From contig NC_135562.1 in the NCBI RefSeq assembly GCF_964340395.1, positions 19,980,626 through 20,044,625 of the forward strand: 64,000 nucleotides of DNA. Direction: 5' to 3'. A program made the position numbers and the translations under genes. Source of the DNA: Glandiceps talaboti. Taxonomy: Eukaryota > Hemichordata > Enteropneusta > Spengelidae. The notes under the pieces are model-generated. The model did not search any database and was not told where the DNA came from. It was given only the letters and a program-made list of their open reading frames with translations. Within the stretch, counting starts at the first letter, position 1. Each line of letters opens with the position of its first letter. Below are positions 36,621-49,800 of the stretch, in pieces.

Positions 36621-39096
36621 CTCGGTGAGTATCAATCTGCTAAGACAGTGCTCTATACCGCAGTGGCAGAGCGTAATAGTTTCTTGCGACTTATTCAGAA
36701 TTGCCGTATGTAATTGCAGTAACTGAGAAATATGAACAAGTCTATCCGAGGCGGGTCATCGTCTAATCAGCAATCGCTGTATAACATACATAATAACATT
36801 AACCCAAACTCCCTTGATGCTACAACTTGTCATCGCAAATTGTAGATACACACAAGACTATCAATGAAGACCTTTCCTCTTTATGTACAATATTCTATGA
36901 ATAAAATCATAGCCATATGATAGTAAAGTGAAACAATAACGACGTAATCGAAAAGAAAAGTATCCTGTTTCGTTGTTATTTGACATGGGTTACATATAGC
37001 GATGATGTAATTCGAATGATCCTATGATTTCAAGGTATACGTTCAATAAAAATATATCTATATGCCGTGATTAATTGATACACGAATTATTAATTTCCTC
37101 GAAATCAGTATCAAGTTTCCTTGTGACACGGTAGTTGCACCAAGACTGCAGAACTTGTAGATGATCATACCTTTATTCTCCACATGTGATTATACACATA
37201 TAAATGTTACACTAGTCTAATGTATCCGTATTGGCCACGTCTACACTTCTGCCTTAACTAGCCTATACTACTGCGTATACCTTTTAAGGAAAAGATCATG
37301 TAATGAAAGATGTGTAGAAGGAATGAAGTGATTGGTCGATAGAATGTGAAGATGGATGGTATTGGACAAAGAGAAGTTAGCACATGAGTCCAGGTGATAT
37401 GATGAATATACGTAGAAATCAAAATGAATATTTTATGAACACAACAAAGGAACACCGTAGATAAATCCACACAGCGAAACACAAACGGACGTCTAAAATA
37501 TGTAAACCAGACAGCCACAGTAACGTGATTTAAGCTAAATACAACGGTAACGATAATTTAAAGAATAAAACTGGGCTGAATATTTATTTTGATTTTGATT
37601 GGGACACATTGCCATGTCTATTACATTTGTAACTTTCGTTGTGAAAACAAGTGCCTCGTTATTCTTGATGAATGATTTGCCAAATAACGTTATATAAGAA
37701 GACAGTATGAAAGATCGACTTATTTTTGCAGGGATGAATGCACAATGAGAACAACACAACAAAGAAATCCTCTGAATCCATACAAGTTAACACGATAAAT
37801 AATGATGATGATAACGTTGATTATTATGAAGCGCTTTTCCACTCTGCATCCCACTTTACAATTACTTTCTTAACTCCCTGGAGAGCATACAATCCACTGC
37901 AGCCTTTATAATCACATAGCATTAAAGCAATCACATTACAACCTCTATCCTGCAAATCCCCAATTATACAGCTGGATGTGGACAATCGTGATTCTAATCT
38001 TACCCAAGGACTTTAGCTACTCAGAAACAAACTGCATGGTGGGGCTCGTACATGAAACTTGCAGATTCAAAGCCGGGTGATCCTATCAGTGATATGCAAA
38101 TAAGGTCTAAAAATGTGTCCCCAACTTGAACATTTAATTCCAAAATTACAATAAAATTCGGATGACCAGTGTGAATAGAATAGAACGTGGCACAAAAGTG
38201 AATTCCAATGTAAACTCAATTGATAACACCCCTGTATTTAAATAATTACTCACTTTGGAAAATCCTATTCAAATTAAAGCTTCAAGCAGCGTTTATGGGG
38301 CCCAAGTGGTTTGCCCAGCAGGCAATGATGTACTGCATGGGGGTTAGAGTAGTCTTCTTTCTACAGGCCAAGTTGTAATGTTATCTATACACTGGTTTCA
38401 GAGAAGAACATTTTAAAAATGATTTGGAGAAAAATCCAACATGGCCACGACTAGATTTCTTAAATCAATGATTACCATGAAACTATGCATTGAATTTTTT
38501 TCTTGTTTAAAACCTTTAAAGTCGTCAAGTAGTTGATTCTTTTTGCCAATATGCAAGCCTATCAGTGCAGTGCTTTTGGAGAAGTTATCGTTTTTAAATT
38601 TTTGTAAATGTTAATAAGATTGTACATTTGAAACATCTATGCATCTATTACTAAAGGGATAGCTCTAATCTGTTATCACAACCATTATATGTCAGTCTTA
38701 TGACGTATTTTTCTATGATTAAAAGTTAAAAGATAAGGTATCAGTTTAGAGGGCGAAGGGATATAGGTTATGAACAAACGAAGTCTAAAGGAACTAATTT
38801 CCATTGCTCTGATACTAAAATATACTTTTCGATTGTCAAATCATAACCAGTGTGTATTAGAGGTATTGAAACATTTTGCACATCTCGCCATTAAATGAGC
38901 TGAAATTGTTTAGGTGAGCGATGATGCTGTGTATATTACGTCACGGATGCCTTGCAATTGGTTCCAGTTCAAAGTGTTCACTGTGTTGTTCTAATTATGA
39001 CACATTCGCATTGTTTCAACTGATATACTTTGTATTCAACTGATTATGTATCAACCGATAATTGTACGTGATATGAATTAACGAATAATGCAACAA
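36620..39096. other. GPCR intron 1 sequence, no gene seen
   Basis: No coding region, RNA gene or repeat was recognised. The minus-strand ORFs at 37258-37762 lack motifs. Confidence 0.45.
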
Positions 39097-39451
39097 AATC
39101 AGTTGATAGTAAATCAAATGTTTACCATAACATTAGTTTAACTATGTTATCAGTTGATAGTACATCAAATGTTTAACATAGCATTAGTTTAACTATGTTA
39201 TCAGATGATAGTATATCAAATGTTTAACAAAACATTAGTTTAACTATGTTATCAGATGATAGTATATCAAATGTTTAACATAACATTAGTTTAACTATGT
39301 TATCAGATGATAGTATATCAAATGTTTAACATAACATTAGTTTAACTATGTTATCAGATGATAGTATATCAAATGTTTAACATAACATTAGTTTAACTAT
39401 GTTATCAGATGATAGTATATCAAATGTTTAACATAACATTAGTTTAACTAT
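39097..39451. repeat. 51-bp minisatellite, left half (~7 units)
   Basis: Unit ATGTTATCAGATGATAGTAT + ATCAAATGTT + TAACATAACA + TTAGTTTAACT (51 bp). Its period is regular from 39097 until it is cut at AACTAT by the 2.15-kb insertion. TAACATA and TATGTTA within neighbouring units can pair. Confidence 0.95.
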
Positions 39452-41601
39452 AGCCATGTTCTCACTAGTGCAACGACATCGAAATGCAACGTTGTTTGAT
39501 CGGTAAACACCGACGGATTAACTCTTAATCCGTACTGGCTTCCACACGCAGTCATTTAGGTCGTTGTTTTGGGAGAATCGCCGGCGTAACGCGCCCTCTA
39601 TGGATCAATATATGTATATGTTACAACGCATGGTAAACAAGAATGGCGGATGTGCAGCATGTAAGGGGCCGTGTCATTTTAAAACTGACGCACAGGAAAC
39701 GTAATTTCTTCGTTTTAATTTAACCCCCCCCCCCCTCCCCCCTCAAAACGAAATTTCTTAATGCGAAATGGGAAAATGAACGACCTGTCCTACATGTACA
39801 AATGTATGTTTATTCAACTTGTAAAACATTTTGCTATCTCTGCAAAACACAGTTTCAACTGGAAATTGTATTTACCAGTTCTCATGCTTTTTAGCCTTCA
39901 AGTTGTATCTGTCGAGTCGTTTATATTCGCACGTTTCGTAATTTTATACGAGTTGATTTTGACTGACATCGCACCATGACAGTGATGAACACGTTGACGC
40001 GGCGGCGGCTTTCAGGTGCATGTTTCAAAATATCACGTGAAAACATCTATAAATCTGTTTGGAATCACTAAACTATTACTGTATAATTATTTCAGGCGAT
40101 TGAACTTTTCATTTTCACGTTAATAGAAGGATTGAATCAACATCAGTCGAACGATCAACCTGTTACTAGTGCCGAAATAAACGTTCGCAATACCACGCTA
40201 TCTACGATAATTTAGTCCAAGTTTAGAGGTCACGACAAACACGTGACATCTCATCGGCAATTTCCGGATTTACATTCGTATTAGTTTCACCATGGAAATA
40301 TAACCCGTGGGTTATACTTCCATGGTTTCACGTTATACCCCAACCTGGCCTAACTTAGAACCTTCGCGTAGGTGGATTTTGGCAACGTCCTCTCCACATA
40401 GTCTATTCAAATCAATTATCGTGAAGGTCCTTTAAAAGTTGCCACTACGATTGAACGATTGGCTCTTATCACGCACCCACTTCGTTAACTTTCGTTGACA
40501 AGATCACATGGCGTTACCTACGTAGTGGCGTGCAGTGTTGTTTATATTTGGGTACGATAAATATCCTCATGTCTAAACAGCTAACCTGTCTAGAATTTGG
40601 AATTAGGTAATCCTAAAACGTAAAGCTATGTCGGATCCGGACGTTTTAAAAACCGAGAGTTGCAGGTACAAGTATTAAATGAGGTAATGTCTACAAACAA
40701 TAAGTGTAATGCCTTGCTTGGGCTGTACGCTTATCATCCTAGTCGCAAGAAATTGGTTGACATGTTCGTTCGTCACGTACCATCATTTATAGTTGTGATA
40801 TGACCCAACAACGGAAAAAAAATCTCTTGAATTCAGGAACTTCTGTTTAGGTGTTGGTGAATAATAAAACCATGTTTTCGCAGCATTCAAGAGGTTGTTT
40901 TTGTGATTCATTTATTGTACATCACTCCCTGACTAGGTGGGTTACTTGGCCATAGTTATTTTTAGAACAACATGCATCTCTCTTCGTGTATGTCGGCAAA
41001 GTTTCTGACTGTCATTTTTCAAGAAAAATAGCATTGCCTCGTTTGATTCCATTTACAGCAGCGTGCCTCTTGTTGCTTCACCTTCGTATGCGATCAAGAC
41101 GTGTCCAACGCTTTATAATTAGTCGTCGACTTCTGGATCATGTTCATGAACAAGAGTTGCTTCCTTTGGTCACTAATGGGTATACAAGGAATTTTGAACG
41201 ACGCCGTAGGCGATCGACCATGCGTTTCATGTTCATGCTGTTTGGCTTTCTGAACAATGCTTTAACGCCAGTGAATAGAGCGTATATGATAATGATAGGA
41301 GTCGCACGTTGTTCTGCCATCCCATCTGTATCAGTCGTTGGCCTTGTGAACACTGATCAGAAGTAAAGGTCAGAGGTGGTTATATAGACGAATGTCGTCG
41401 CGAGAGAGCGTTCACACGCTACGTTTGGAGGAATTTGCGTCGGCGCACCATTGCAGGTCCAGCTGTTTACGCCGGCGTTAATCTCCGCCGTTGTAGCAAC
41501 GTTGTCAACTGTTCTGACACGTTTTTTCCGACGGTGTTGACATACATTGATATAAACAACGTTGTCGACACCGTCGAAAAGGCTCTAGTGAGAACGACCC
41601 T
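39452..41601. mobile_element. 2.15-kb inverted-repeat DNA element inside the minisatellite
   Basis: The left end AGCCATGTTCTCACTAG and the right end, read inversely, AGGGTCGTTCTCACTAG match at 13 of 17 bases. Further in, CAACGTTGTTT and CACCG(A/T)CGG recur in inverted orientation. TAT lies on both sides (39449-39451 and 41602-41604) and the unbroken array reads AACTATGTTA, so a 3-bp target duplication is likely. Short target duplication and AGGG-type ends suggest PIF/Harbinger or ISL2EU, but this is not proven. The only sizeable ORF (40986-41366, plus; contains RSRRVQRFIISRRLLDHVHE) shows no DDE residues, so the copy looks non-autonomous. A C run lies at about 39723-39742. Confidence 0.8.
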
Positions 41602-41604
41602 TAT

Positions 41605-42076
41605 GTTATCAGATGATAGTATATCAAATGTTTAACATAACATTAGTTTAACTATGTTATCAGATGATAGTACATCAAATGTTTAACATAACATTAGTTT
41701 AACTATGTTATCAGTTGATAGTACATCAAATTTTTAACATAACATTAGTTTAACTATGTTATCAGATGATAGTCTATCAAATGTTTAACATAACATTAGT
41801 TTAACTGTTATCAGATGATAGTACATCAAATGTTTAACATAACATTAGTTTAACTATGTTATCAGATGATAGTATATCAAATGTTTAACATAACATTAGT
41901 TTAACTATGTTATCAGATGATAGTATATCAAATGTTTACCATAACATTAGTTTAACTATGTTATCAGATGATAGTGTATCAAATGTTTAACATAGCATTA
42001 GTTCAAGTTAACTATGTTATCAGATGATAGTATATCAAATGTTTAACATAACATTAGTTTAACTATGTTATCAGTT
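41605..42076. repeat. 51-bp minisatellite, right half (~9 units)
   Basis: Continues the array interrupted at 39451, in the same phase (TTATCAGATGATAG...), with a few unit variants including short indels near 41805 and 42003. Confidence 0.95.
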
Positions 42077-43184
42077 GTAACACACCTGAGGTACAATCAC
42101 GATCGTGTTTTAATAAATCATTAAAAAATTTGTGTTCAGTGTCGAATAATTATAGTGGCATGTCATGAACAATCCTCTATCTACACATTGCACTGAACAT
42201 CCAAACTATATTTCAGGCAATCTGCCCAGTAGTTTTGGACTTTAAATTTTTTTATCCAAAACACAGACCTCTGTTGCAATCTTTTTCATTTGAACAATTT
42301 TTCATCTACACCATAAATAATGTTCCCACCAAATAGCAATCGGTCTGGCGGTTTTTGACATAAAGTTGTTTGCACAGAAACACACATACAAAGACGCACA
42401 GACACAGACACACAGACAGTTCGCCATTCCATAAGCACTACTCAACCTCAGTTCAGCTGTGCTAACAAAATCACAAATTCGAAAACGCTTTTTTGACCCT
42501 TTTTTTAGGTTTAGCTTTATTTGCTTAACGTGAATCTCATTATTATATAATTTTACACAATAAACACTATAATTATTCAATATAAGTGTTTTGGCTAGAT
42601 TAATTGACCTACATATGCCATCCTGTCGCTTTTTAATGGGAGTGGATTTATTTATAACGAATATCCTCTGTTCTGTATTTTTGTGTGTTTGCTGTATAGT
42701 GATTATTATCACTATAGTGATCCGTATAACGCCTAAGAGACTAAATAGATCAGACAGTGTGTGTTCCAATGTGCATCGATCGCTGTCATTTCTTCTAGTA
42801 TCATAAAAGCTTCTACACAAAAACAAGGACACTCTCACAATGAAAGATGAAACAATATGTACAATAATCCTTAAGAAGTGATATTAGAGAAATTGCAAGA
42901 TTTGAGCACTGAGCAATATTTAACCAGTATTCTCTCTCTGATCTGTATGCTTTGATGTTTTTTATTTTATAACTGCCTTTCTCAGCTAGATTAATTTATA
43001 ATAGAATAATTTAATGATCTAAATAGTGTTTGATTTACATGTATAAAAAATACCTTGTAAAATCGCTATCTTCTTCCACCGAAAATAACTGATATCTGAA
43101 CCAATGAAAATGAGTAGAGTATTGAGAACCCTACCTATGGCAATTCTACATTACGAAATGCCATAAATACTTCGGCAAAGCACA
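42077..43184. other. GPCR intron 1 sequence
   Basis: No gene. It contains the hairpin-bearing repeat at 42396-42468. The ORF at 42302-42838 (minus) has no motif and spans that repeat. Confidence 0.45.
42396..42468 (+). repeat. Repeat with CAGACA tract and CACTAC...GTG hairpin, copy 1
   Basis: A CACAGACAGTTCGCC tract followed by AGCACTACTCAACCTCAGTT and CAGCTGTGCT. The same arrangement is at 53366-53432. The AGCAC / GTGCT and TGAA / TTCA segments can pair into a hairpin. Confidence 0.7.
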
Positions 43185-43185
43185 A

Positions 43186-43388
<203 letters not shown>

Positions 43389-44040
43389 TTGTACTGTGCA
43401 AACACCTTTTTGCATAAAAGTCATCTGTATTTTGCAAGTAAATTGTTATCTTGTGCTCTTCTAAAATTTTATTCTGTCGTCAGAGTTTGGCATTTCAATA
43501 GTATGCCTGGAGATAGTTCAAAATGTGTCTAACTTAGATGTGTATATATCTAGTGAGGTCAATAGTGTCACTTTTATAGTGGAGTTCATTATATGAGGAC
43601 ATACACTTGATTAAAATACTGTAGTGATCATATACTGTTGTTTGTAAATGCTGGTCATAGCTAATGCCTAAAAATAATTGTTTGGTTCCGATTACCCGAC
43701 CCCACCTAGTTTTATACTGCCGATCCTAAACGTAATGGCTATGTGCATCTGATAGGAAGAAATAAATAACACAGGGACCATTAGGAAAACAATGGAAAAC
43801 TTGAAATAGACTATCACACATGAAATAACAAATCTACCTACCCCAGTGGGCCACCTATTCCAAACCTGAGCCTAATCGGAACAACACAGTTCTCTTATTA
43901 TGCCTAAATAAAAACTCCATATAGCAAGATAGAATTTCATGTGTGCATTTACACATATACATTTCAAACAGATCATAGTATACACGCACGGACAGATGTA
44001 AACGTATGTACGTAATTTAAATAAATGAATATACAAGTAA

Positions 44041-44224
44041 GTACATAAATAAACAAATAAACAAACAAACAAACAAACAAATAAATAATCAGTCAGTCAG
44101 TCACTCACTCACTCACTCACTCACTCACTCACTCACTCACTCACTCACTCACTCACTCACTCACTCACTCACTCACTCACTCACTCACTCACTCACTCAC
44201 TCAATCAATCAATCAATCAATCAA
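44041..44224. repeat. Compound tetranucleotide array, mainly (CTCA)n
   Basis: Starts as (AAAC)n/(AAAT)n at about 44045-44085, passes through CAGT units, then runs as about 27 CTCA units to about 44200 and finishes as CAAT units. Confidence 0.95.
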
Positions 44225-44803
44225 GATGTTTATGTAACACCCAAACAGTAGTCAAAAAATATCATACAAAATCATATATATACATAGCTATCGTGCCTCA
44301 TTTTAAGCAGCAGACCGAGTTGACAAGGCTGCAGTTTAATCACATTATCATTGATAGATTGATAACACCTTTTATATCTAGTTTGATTTGTACTGTGCAT
44401 GTATTTCTATTTCTATCTTTTCTTCCCTAGGGAGTTGCAGTTACTAGTAACTGAATGCTGTTTTCTGTTGTTTGTCAGAGTTTGACATTTAGACATTGTG
44501 CCAGTGGACAGTAAACTATACTTACTTTGAAACCAAATTATATGGCATGGTGTTTTAAATGCTACACGTCACCATTATCACGACATGAAACCAACTAGAC
44601 TACAGAATGTATGTATTAATATATCGAGTGTATATAGGTATAGATTTGCATAAAATTACACATTACAATTTTTTATATTTTTTTTGATGCTGGGGCTGAA
44701 AATTTGGTTCGGCAGGGTAACGAGAAAGAAAAAAAACTAGGATCACGCTAATATACAGCATAGTAATCAAGCAAAACATAAAATATAATAATTAAATTTT
44801 TAC
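44225..44803. other. GPCR intron 1, 5' end
   Basis: No gene or repeat was recognised between the tetranucleotide array and the exon 1 donor. Confidence 0.45.
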
Positions 44804-45250
44804 CTGTTGTAGGAATATAACTGTTGGACACATACCAGCCCCAAATATCCAATGACCATACATGATGGTAGTGAAAGTAAACGGCATACAGAAAATAGCC
44901 ATAGTCAAGTCCGCCAATGCCAAGTTTATCAGAAAAATGTTCAAGTCTGACTTTGATCGTCCAAACACAAGGACAAGTAGGACAACCAGGTTACCAATGA
45001 TTGAAATCGCAATGTTGAAACTAAAAGCACACGTCAATGCTGCTCTCCAATCTTCATGAAGTCCTAAGTTTTCTGTAGAGGGTTCGATACTAACGCTTTG
45101 TTCGGGTTGGGTTTGAGATTCCCAGTAGCGGCCTTCTGTTGCAGAACGATTCAGCATGTACGCAATTATCTGAGCATGTATGCGCTTTAACAGCCAAGTT
45201 GGGGGTGTAGTTAGATTTGTATAGTTGAAGTCGTTAAATATATCAATCAT
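44804..45250 (-). CDS. GPCR exon 1: N-terminus, TM1, TM2, start of TM3
   Basis: Residues 1-149, from the first in-frame ATG at 45250 to donor CAG|GTAAAA. The extracellular N-terminus (about 68 residues) carries three N-glycosylation sequons (Asn9-Tyr-Thr, Asn12-Leu-Thr, Asn34-Arg-Ser) and no obvious signal peptide, as is usual for this class. TM1 is about 70-96 with GN at 86-87; TM2 has NLALAD with Asp114; ECL1 has the conserved Trp134 and Cys141 starting TM3. The junction to exon 2 is phase 0 and rebuilds TM3 without a gap. The donor is a weaker match to consensus than those of exons 2 and 3. Confidence 0.93.
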
Positions 45251-45890
45251 CTTGTAAAAATGGTTTTGCTATTTAGTATTAAGATAACGTTCATACAGTC
45301 ATATGAACTTCCGTCCAAAAAAAGATATAGTGAATCCAGTCAGTTGATCTGAAGTGTTATACTGTACCCTTGATTTCAAACCATAAGTTGATAACAAATT
45401 TCTAAATCTGGATTCGTGCAGTCGATAATGTATAATGCTTCCACAAACCTTGCCACGTCAAATATATACTTGTTGTGTGAAGTACAGAGCATTCATCAAA
45501 TGTTGCCATGGTATTCGTCATACGTCGGTGCGCTCACTTGTTTATATCATGTGGATTTGTAGGGATCATGCAGGTATCAACAGGCCAGATGGCTACTTAT
45601 GCATTTAGTATAATGCATGAATAAATCATGTACAGCGAATGCAGAACCTTCTTCAAAGATATCCTGTTAATTTGTAATTGTACGAGTGTGTATTTTCGAG
45701 ATTACCAAAAATTTGTGTAATCAACTTCACTGTAAATTGATAAACTATATACAAATGTAGAGGGTTACTATAATTATAATTGCCACTCCTCCACGCTATA
45801 ACTGTAAAGGTACGCTTCCGTATTTGTACTTATTTCCATTTTATTCTGCAATGCACGAAGTCGTATGTATATAATGAACTACGGTAACGG

Positions 45891-45933
<43 letters not shown>

Positions 45934-46560
45934 ATGAACATATAGAGCAATGAATAAACAAACACACAAATGTATGACCAGCATCTGACATCTGGACGTC
46001 AGACAAATCTTGTCCATTCGATACCCTTGTCCATTTTCCGACATAGGTTATTATTTATTTTGAAAAAAAGATAAAGGAGACAAACAAGTTTGAATTAAAA
46101 TTTTCAAATGTATCAAGTCATTCTTTATTCCAATAACGGAACATACCACCGTTTATATATATATATTTATGTATATATATTTACATATATATATATATAA
46201 GTAGTAATAAATATGGGGGTACGAGACCACTACACATAAATTAAGCATTTTAACTTTAAAAAAATTGTCTAATCTATATTAAATTTTAGTAAATACAAAA
46301 CATGACTTTGTTGTTCACTGTCGTTTTATAGTTAAGAATATCTGGAATGATAGTGAACGAGAACCTATTACAACTACCGGCCATTGTTTAAATAGGCGCA
46401 TCATCGGAGGGTTCAAAGGTCAATATATATACATATCAAATAGCTGTGTAATTACGTCATCGTCATTCACCTCTAATGACCTTTAAGACAACCATTTGAA
46501 TAAATGTTGTATATATATTTATAGTAGTATATACCATGATGTGTTACTTGCGATAGGTCA
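45251..46560. other. Region upstream of the GPCR start, no gene seen
   Basis: It probably contains the 5' untranslated region and promoter of the receptor, but no element can be named. Simple repeats: (AAAT)n at 45893-45934 and short TA tracts at 46153-46198. Confidence 0.4.
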
Positions 46561-46791
46561 GTGCCTGAATTCAAATGTGAAAATTGCAACAAGCGTTTTA
46601 AACATGGACATAATCTTATCAAACATGGAAATATAAAATACTCTTGTGAGAATAAAAAATATGAATATCCTGATGCATGTCCAACATGTGATCGTGTTTT
46701 TACCGAGTTCACATGTGATAAATGCGGGTTTGCATATAAATATGAGTGTCATTTCAAGAAACATTTTAAGATTTACACAACAGTGAATTAG
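46561..46791 (+). CDS. C2H2-like zinc-finger fragment
   Basis: A 76-codon open frame with Cys/His spacing of zinc fingers: FKCENCNKRFKHGHNLIKH (C-x2-C-x12-H-class), then CPTC, and finally FTCDKCGFAYKYECHFKKHF, close to a C2H2 finger (C-x2-C ... H-x3-H). It ends at a TAG at 46789. There is no ATG at its 5' end (the first codon considered is GTG), and an AG lies just upstream (GATAG), so it could be a terminal exon or a remnant. The first finger's second His spacing is irregular. Function would be nucleic-acid binding by family. No partner exons are visible. Confidence 0.5.
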   Translation: MPEFKCENCNKRFKHGHNLIKHGNIKYSCENKKYEYPDACPTCDRVFTEFTCDKCGFAYKYECHFKKHFKIYTTVN

Positions 46792-47307
46792 GAATAAGTT
46801 TCAATTCAGTTTCTTCAGAGATCGTGCATAACATAACCGGTGTAAAGTCAATGTACTTTTGCCAAAGTGATCATAGCAAACCCCATTCTTCTGCCTACAA
46901 TAAAAAAATATCAAAAACTTGGTAATGTCTGCATATGCAAATTTACTTACTTACATTTGTGTGAAACTGTTCATTTCTTATCTTCGAACAAACGTTAATC
47001 AAATTTACAGTACACCAGAAACAATTTCATTAAATGCTGATGCAGTGAATATGGCTGGATTACTTGAATTATCTGTTATTCCTTTGTTATGCACATTTTT
47101 TTTTCATTGTGTAGTTCCGTGGGCGAGTCCCTCCTTCCTTCATCTCACACAGTCCCATACATGTTCATTTTCAAATAGTATGTGCACGTGCAGTTAATCA
47201 AAATCCACCTTACAGTATAACACTCGTGTTGAAAATAAAGAAATCCATGCAAATAATCATGTCTGCGCTCAATATCTGTTTGAAGAGAGTGCTATGAGGT
47301 ACCATAC
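46792..47307. other. Spacer, no gene seen
   Basis: A short plus-strand ORF (46919-47197) has no motif. The last five bases, CATAC, are the target duplication of the next element. Confidence 0.4.
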
Positions 47308-48879
47308 CAGGGCCGTAGCCTGACCAAATTGCCAGGGGGGGGGGGGCAGAACTTTGTCTTGGTGCAACCATGCTAATTTACATAAATTTGCATATAATTT
47401 ACATAATATGTATTTTAGCATACGCAATTAAATATCATATGTAAGGTCAGAAAAAATAAAAAATGATTGTCAACGGGTAACCTAACCCATCACATTGGGT
47501 AAGTAGGTCGATTTCATTTTTTCACAATGCTTGACAAGGATAAAACAAACCATATATAATGACAGCAAAATATTTCAGGTCGAGTTTAGATAGAACTTAT
47601 TCAGTCATCTTGATACTATCTCATGCAATTTGTCTGCATAGCTACAGTTAGGAAATGTACACAATTTACGGTTAAACAGATGGTGTAGTTCCTCGCACCC
47701 TCTCTTCTCAAAAAATGTTAAGCCCCGCCAATTGAGACTCAAGCATTATTTTAGCCACCCTTTTCAGGCTTCTGTCACCTACACTAGAGTGGAGATATAA
47801 TATCATATGGTACAATGATGCATTGGAAGGAGACAACTCCAAGGGTGAAAAAATGAAAATAAGACAGTGTAGGAGGCATTTAGAAGCATAAAATATCAGA
47901 CCATAGACATAATGAAATAACAGAATTGAAACCATTATGCTATGTATTATTTGGAAGTGTATTTTGTTGTGGCAAAGCTGAAAGATATTATGCGGATGTG
48001 CACATGGTAAATGACTTCTCCTTAAGTTTAATTTCGTTCCAAAAAATCCCGAATAAAGAGCAAAATATTTCAAGACTTTCAGACTTTTGATAGCCCAATG
48101 GTCGTAAACTTTTGTTCGATTCTTTTTAGTGCACATTGGATATTTAATCTCAATTCATGCTTGTGTGCAACATCAGAGCCAAGAAAACCACTGTATAAGA
48201 TATTATATAATTTGGAATAGACTCAAGTGTATATTGCGTGTTACATGTACTATTCAGAAAATATAAAGAAATATCCTTAATTTTGAAAAAAAAATGCGAA
48301 ACCCGCATGAGGATATATTGCTCATCACCAGAAAAAAATATATGGGTAGGTTGAACAGCTTTTTCATTTCAAATAAGTAACACAACAAAATAATCATTTT
48401 CTTTACCCAACTCCCAAAACTGTTATGGCCTCGTTTATGTCGGAATCCAAGGTGAACTCAGTGAATTCTCCTTGTCATTATCATTATAATGGATATTGAA
48501 GTTTGGATTTGTTTGGAAGGTACAGCTCTGTTTACAAATTCAGGCCATTCTTTCCATAGCAAGTCGTCGCTTCAAAATGAATTGCGGAATAATGGTAGTG
48601 TCAGTGTGCAATGAGATAATTATATCAAACATTTTAACGAAAGACAACGTCGAACACAGTTTTTGAAAGGCATATCTTCAAATAGTGGATCTTAAACTGC
48701 GTACTTAGTTTAATAGTTTTTCAGGGCCACCAAATATTCCAAAAAGAGATCTGCCATGTTATCAGTATGAAATGTTTGAATATAAGGAACAAGATGTAAA
48801 TGAGATCGAGCGCATCTTCGGAATCACTGCATGCAGCTTATTAATTAGCAGACCACCTCACGTTGAACGACTTTTTCCG

Positions 48880-49800
48880 TCTTTTTTTTTAGTTTCACTC
48901 GCTGACATTATCATTACAACTTAATGACATGGTCTGATCAATGGCAATTGAAGTTCAATGCTTCTAAATGTAAAACCATGCATATGGGCCATAACAACAC
49001 AAGCTTCCAGTACACCATGGACAGTGGAAACACACAGACTGCACTTGAGACAACTTTATTAGAAAAGGACCTTGGTGTCTTCGTTGATACAGAACTGAAA
49101 TTTTCTCCTCATGTACAGAAACAAGCAAATAAGGCAAATCAGATACTCGATCATTCACATATCTAGACAAAGAATCACTGAAAAGACTGCCCTTGTGCGT
49201 CCACATTTAGAGTACGCCAATGTTGTGTGGTCACCACGTTTTGTTAAAGACTGCAATTTAATTGAAAATGTGTTACGGAGAGCAACAAAATTAATTGGAG
49301 GAATGAGAGACCTGAGCTACAGTGAACGTTTGACACGCTTAGATATTCCCAGTATGTCGTACAGAAGGATGCGGGGCGATATGATAGAAGTATGGAAGTA
49401 TCTTCATGGTAAATACTCTGCGAACCAGCATTTTTTCCAATGCGAAACACATAGTGCCACGAGAGGCCACCCACTGAAACTTCGGAAGTCTTTGTGTCAG
49501 AAGTCAACTCGCGCCAACTTTTTTCCAAACCGGATCATCAATGCATGGAATAAACTGCCAACAAAAATTGTTACAGCGAATACTATCAACTCATTCAAAA
49601 ACACTCTAGACAGTCACTGGGCTGAATACAAATACATCATTAACATAAACTTGGATAGTGTTTGATTTATATACATGTTACTATTCGTGGAACTTTGGAC
49701 TATGGACTGTTGAACATTTGATTTTTTTTTTACGTTTGATCGGCTCATAGGCTTTTAGCCTTCAAAGCTGTACATAATATGATATGATTATACTTGCGAC
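48880..49800 (+). mobile_element. CR1-like LINE 3' fragment
   Basis: Carries the C-terminal part of a CR1-type reverse transcriptase. It ends after a small hairpin (AGGCTTTTAGCCTT) and ATATGATATGATT, a short 3' repeat rather than poly-A, as expected for CR1-group elements. Both edges are approximate. Confidence 0.85.
48924..49665 (+). pseudogene. CR1-like reverse transcriptase C-terminal fragment
   Basis: The first segment (to about 49150) includes WSDQWQLKFNASKCKTMHMG and EKDLGVFVDTELKFSPHV, the end of the palm and thumb of CR1/jockey-type RT. The second segment (49111-49665 frame) includes ALVRPHLEYANVVWSPRF, RRATKLI, LSYSERLTRLDIPSMSYRR, RGDMIEVWKYLHG and NAWNKLP, the typical C-terminus. 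The frames change near 49140-49165 with loss of the stretch that normally joins them. The catalytic FADD box and everything upstream are absent, so it is inactive. Confidence 0.9.

Noticed and set aside
36640-36715. tRNA-like stretch
   Set aside because: No consistent cloverleaf, A/B box pair or anticodon stem could be drawn.
39097-42076. Regular repeats resembling a CRISPR array (also 12826-13392)
   Set aside because: Units are contiguous with no unique spacers, and the genome is eukaryotic; these are minisatellites.
42302-42838. 178-codon minus-strand ORF
   Set aside because: It spans a known repeat, has no motif and lies in intron 1 of the receptor.
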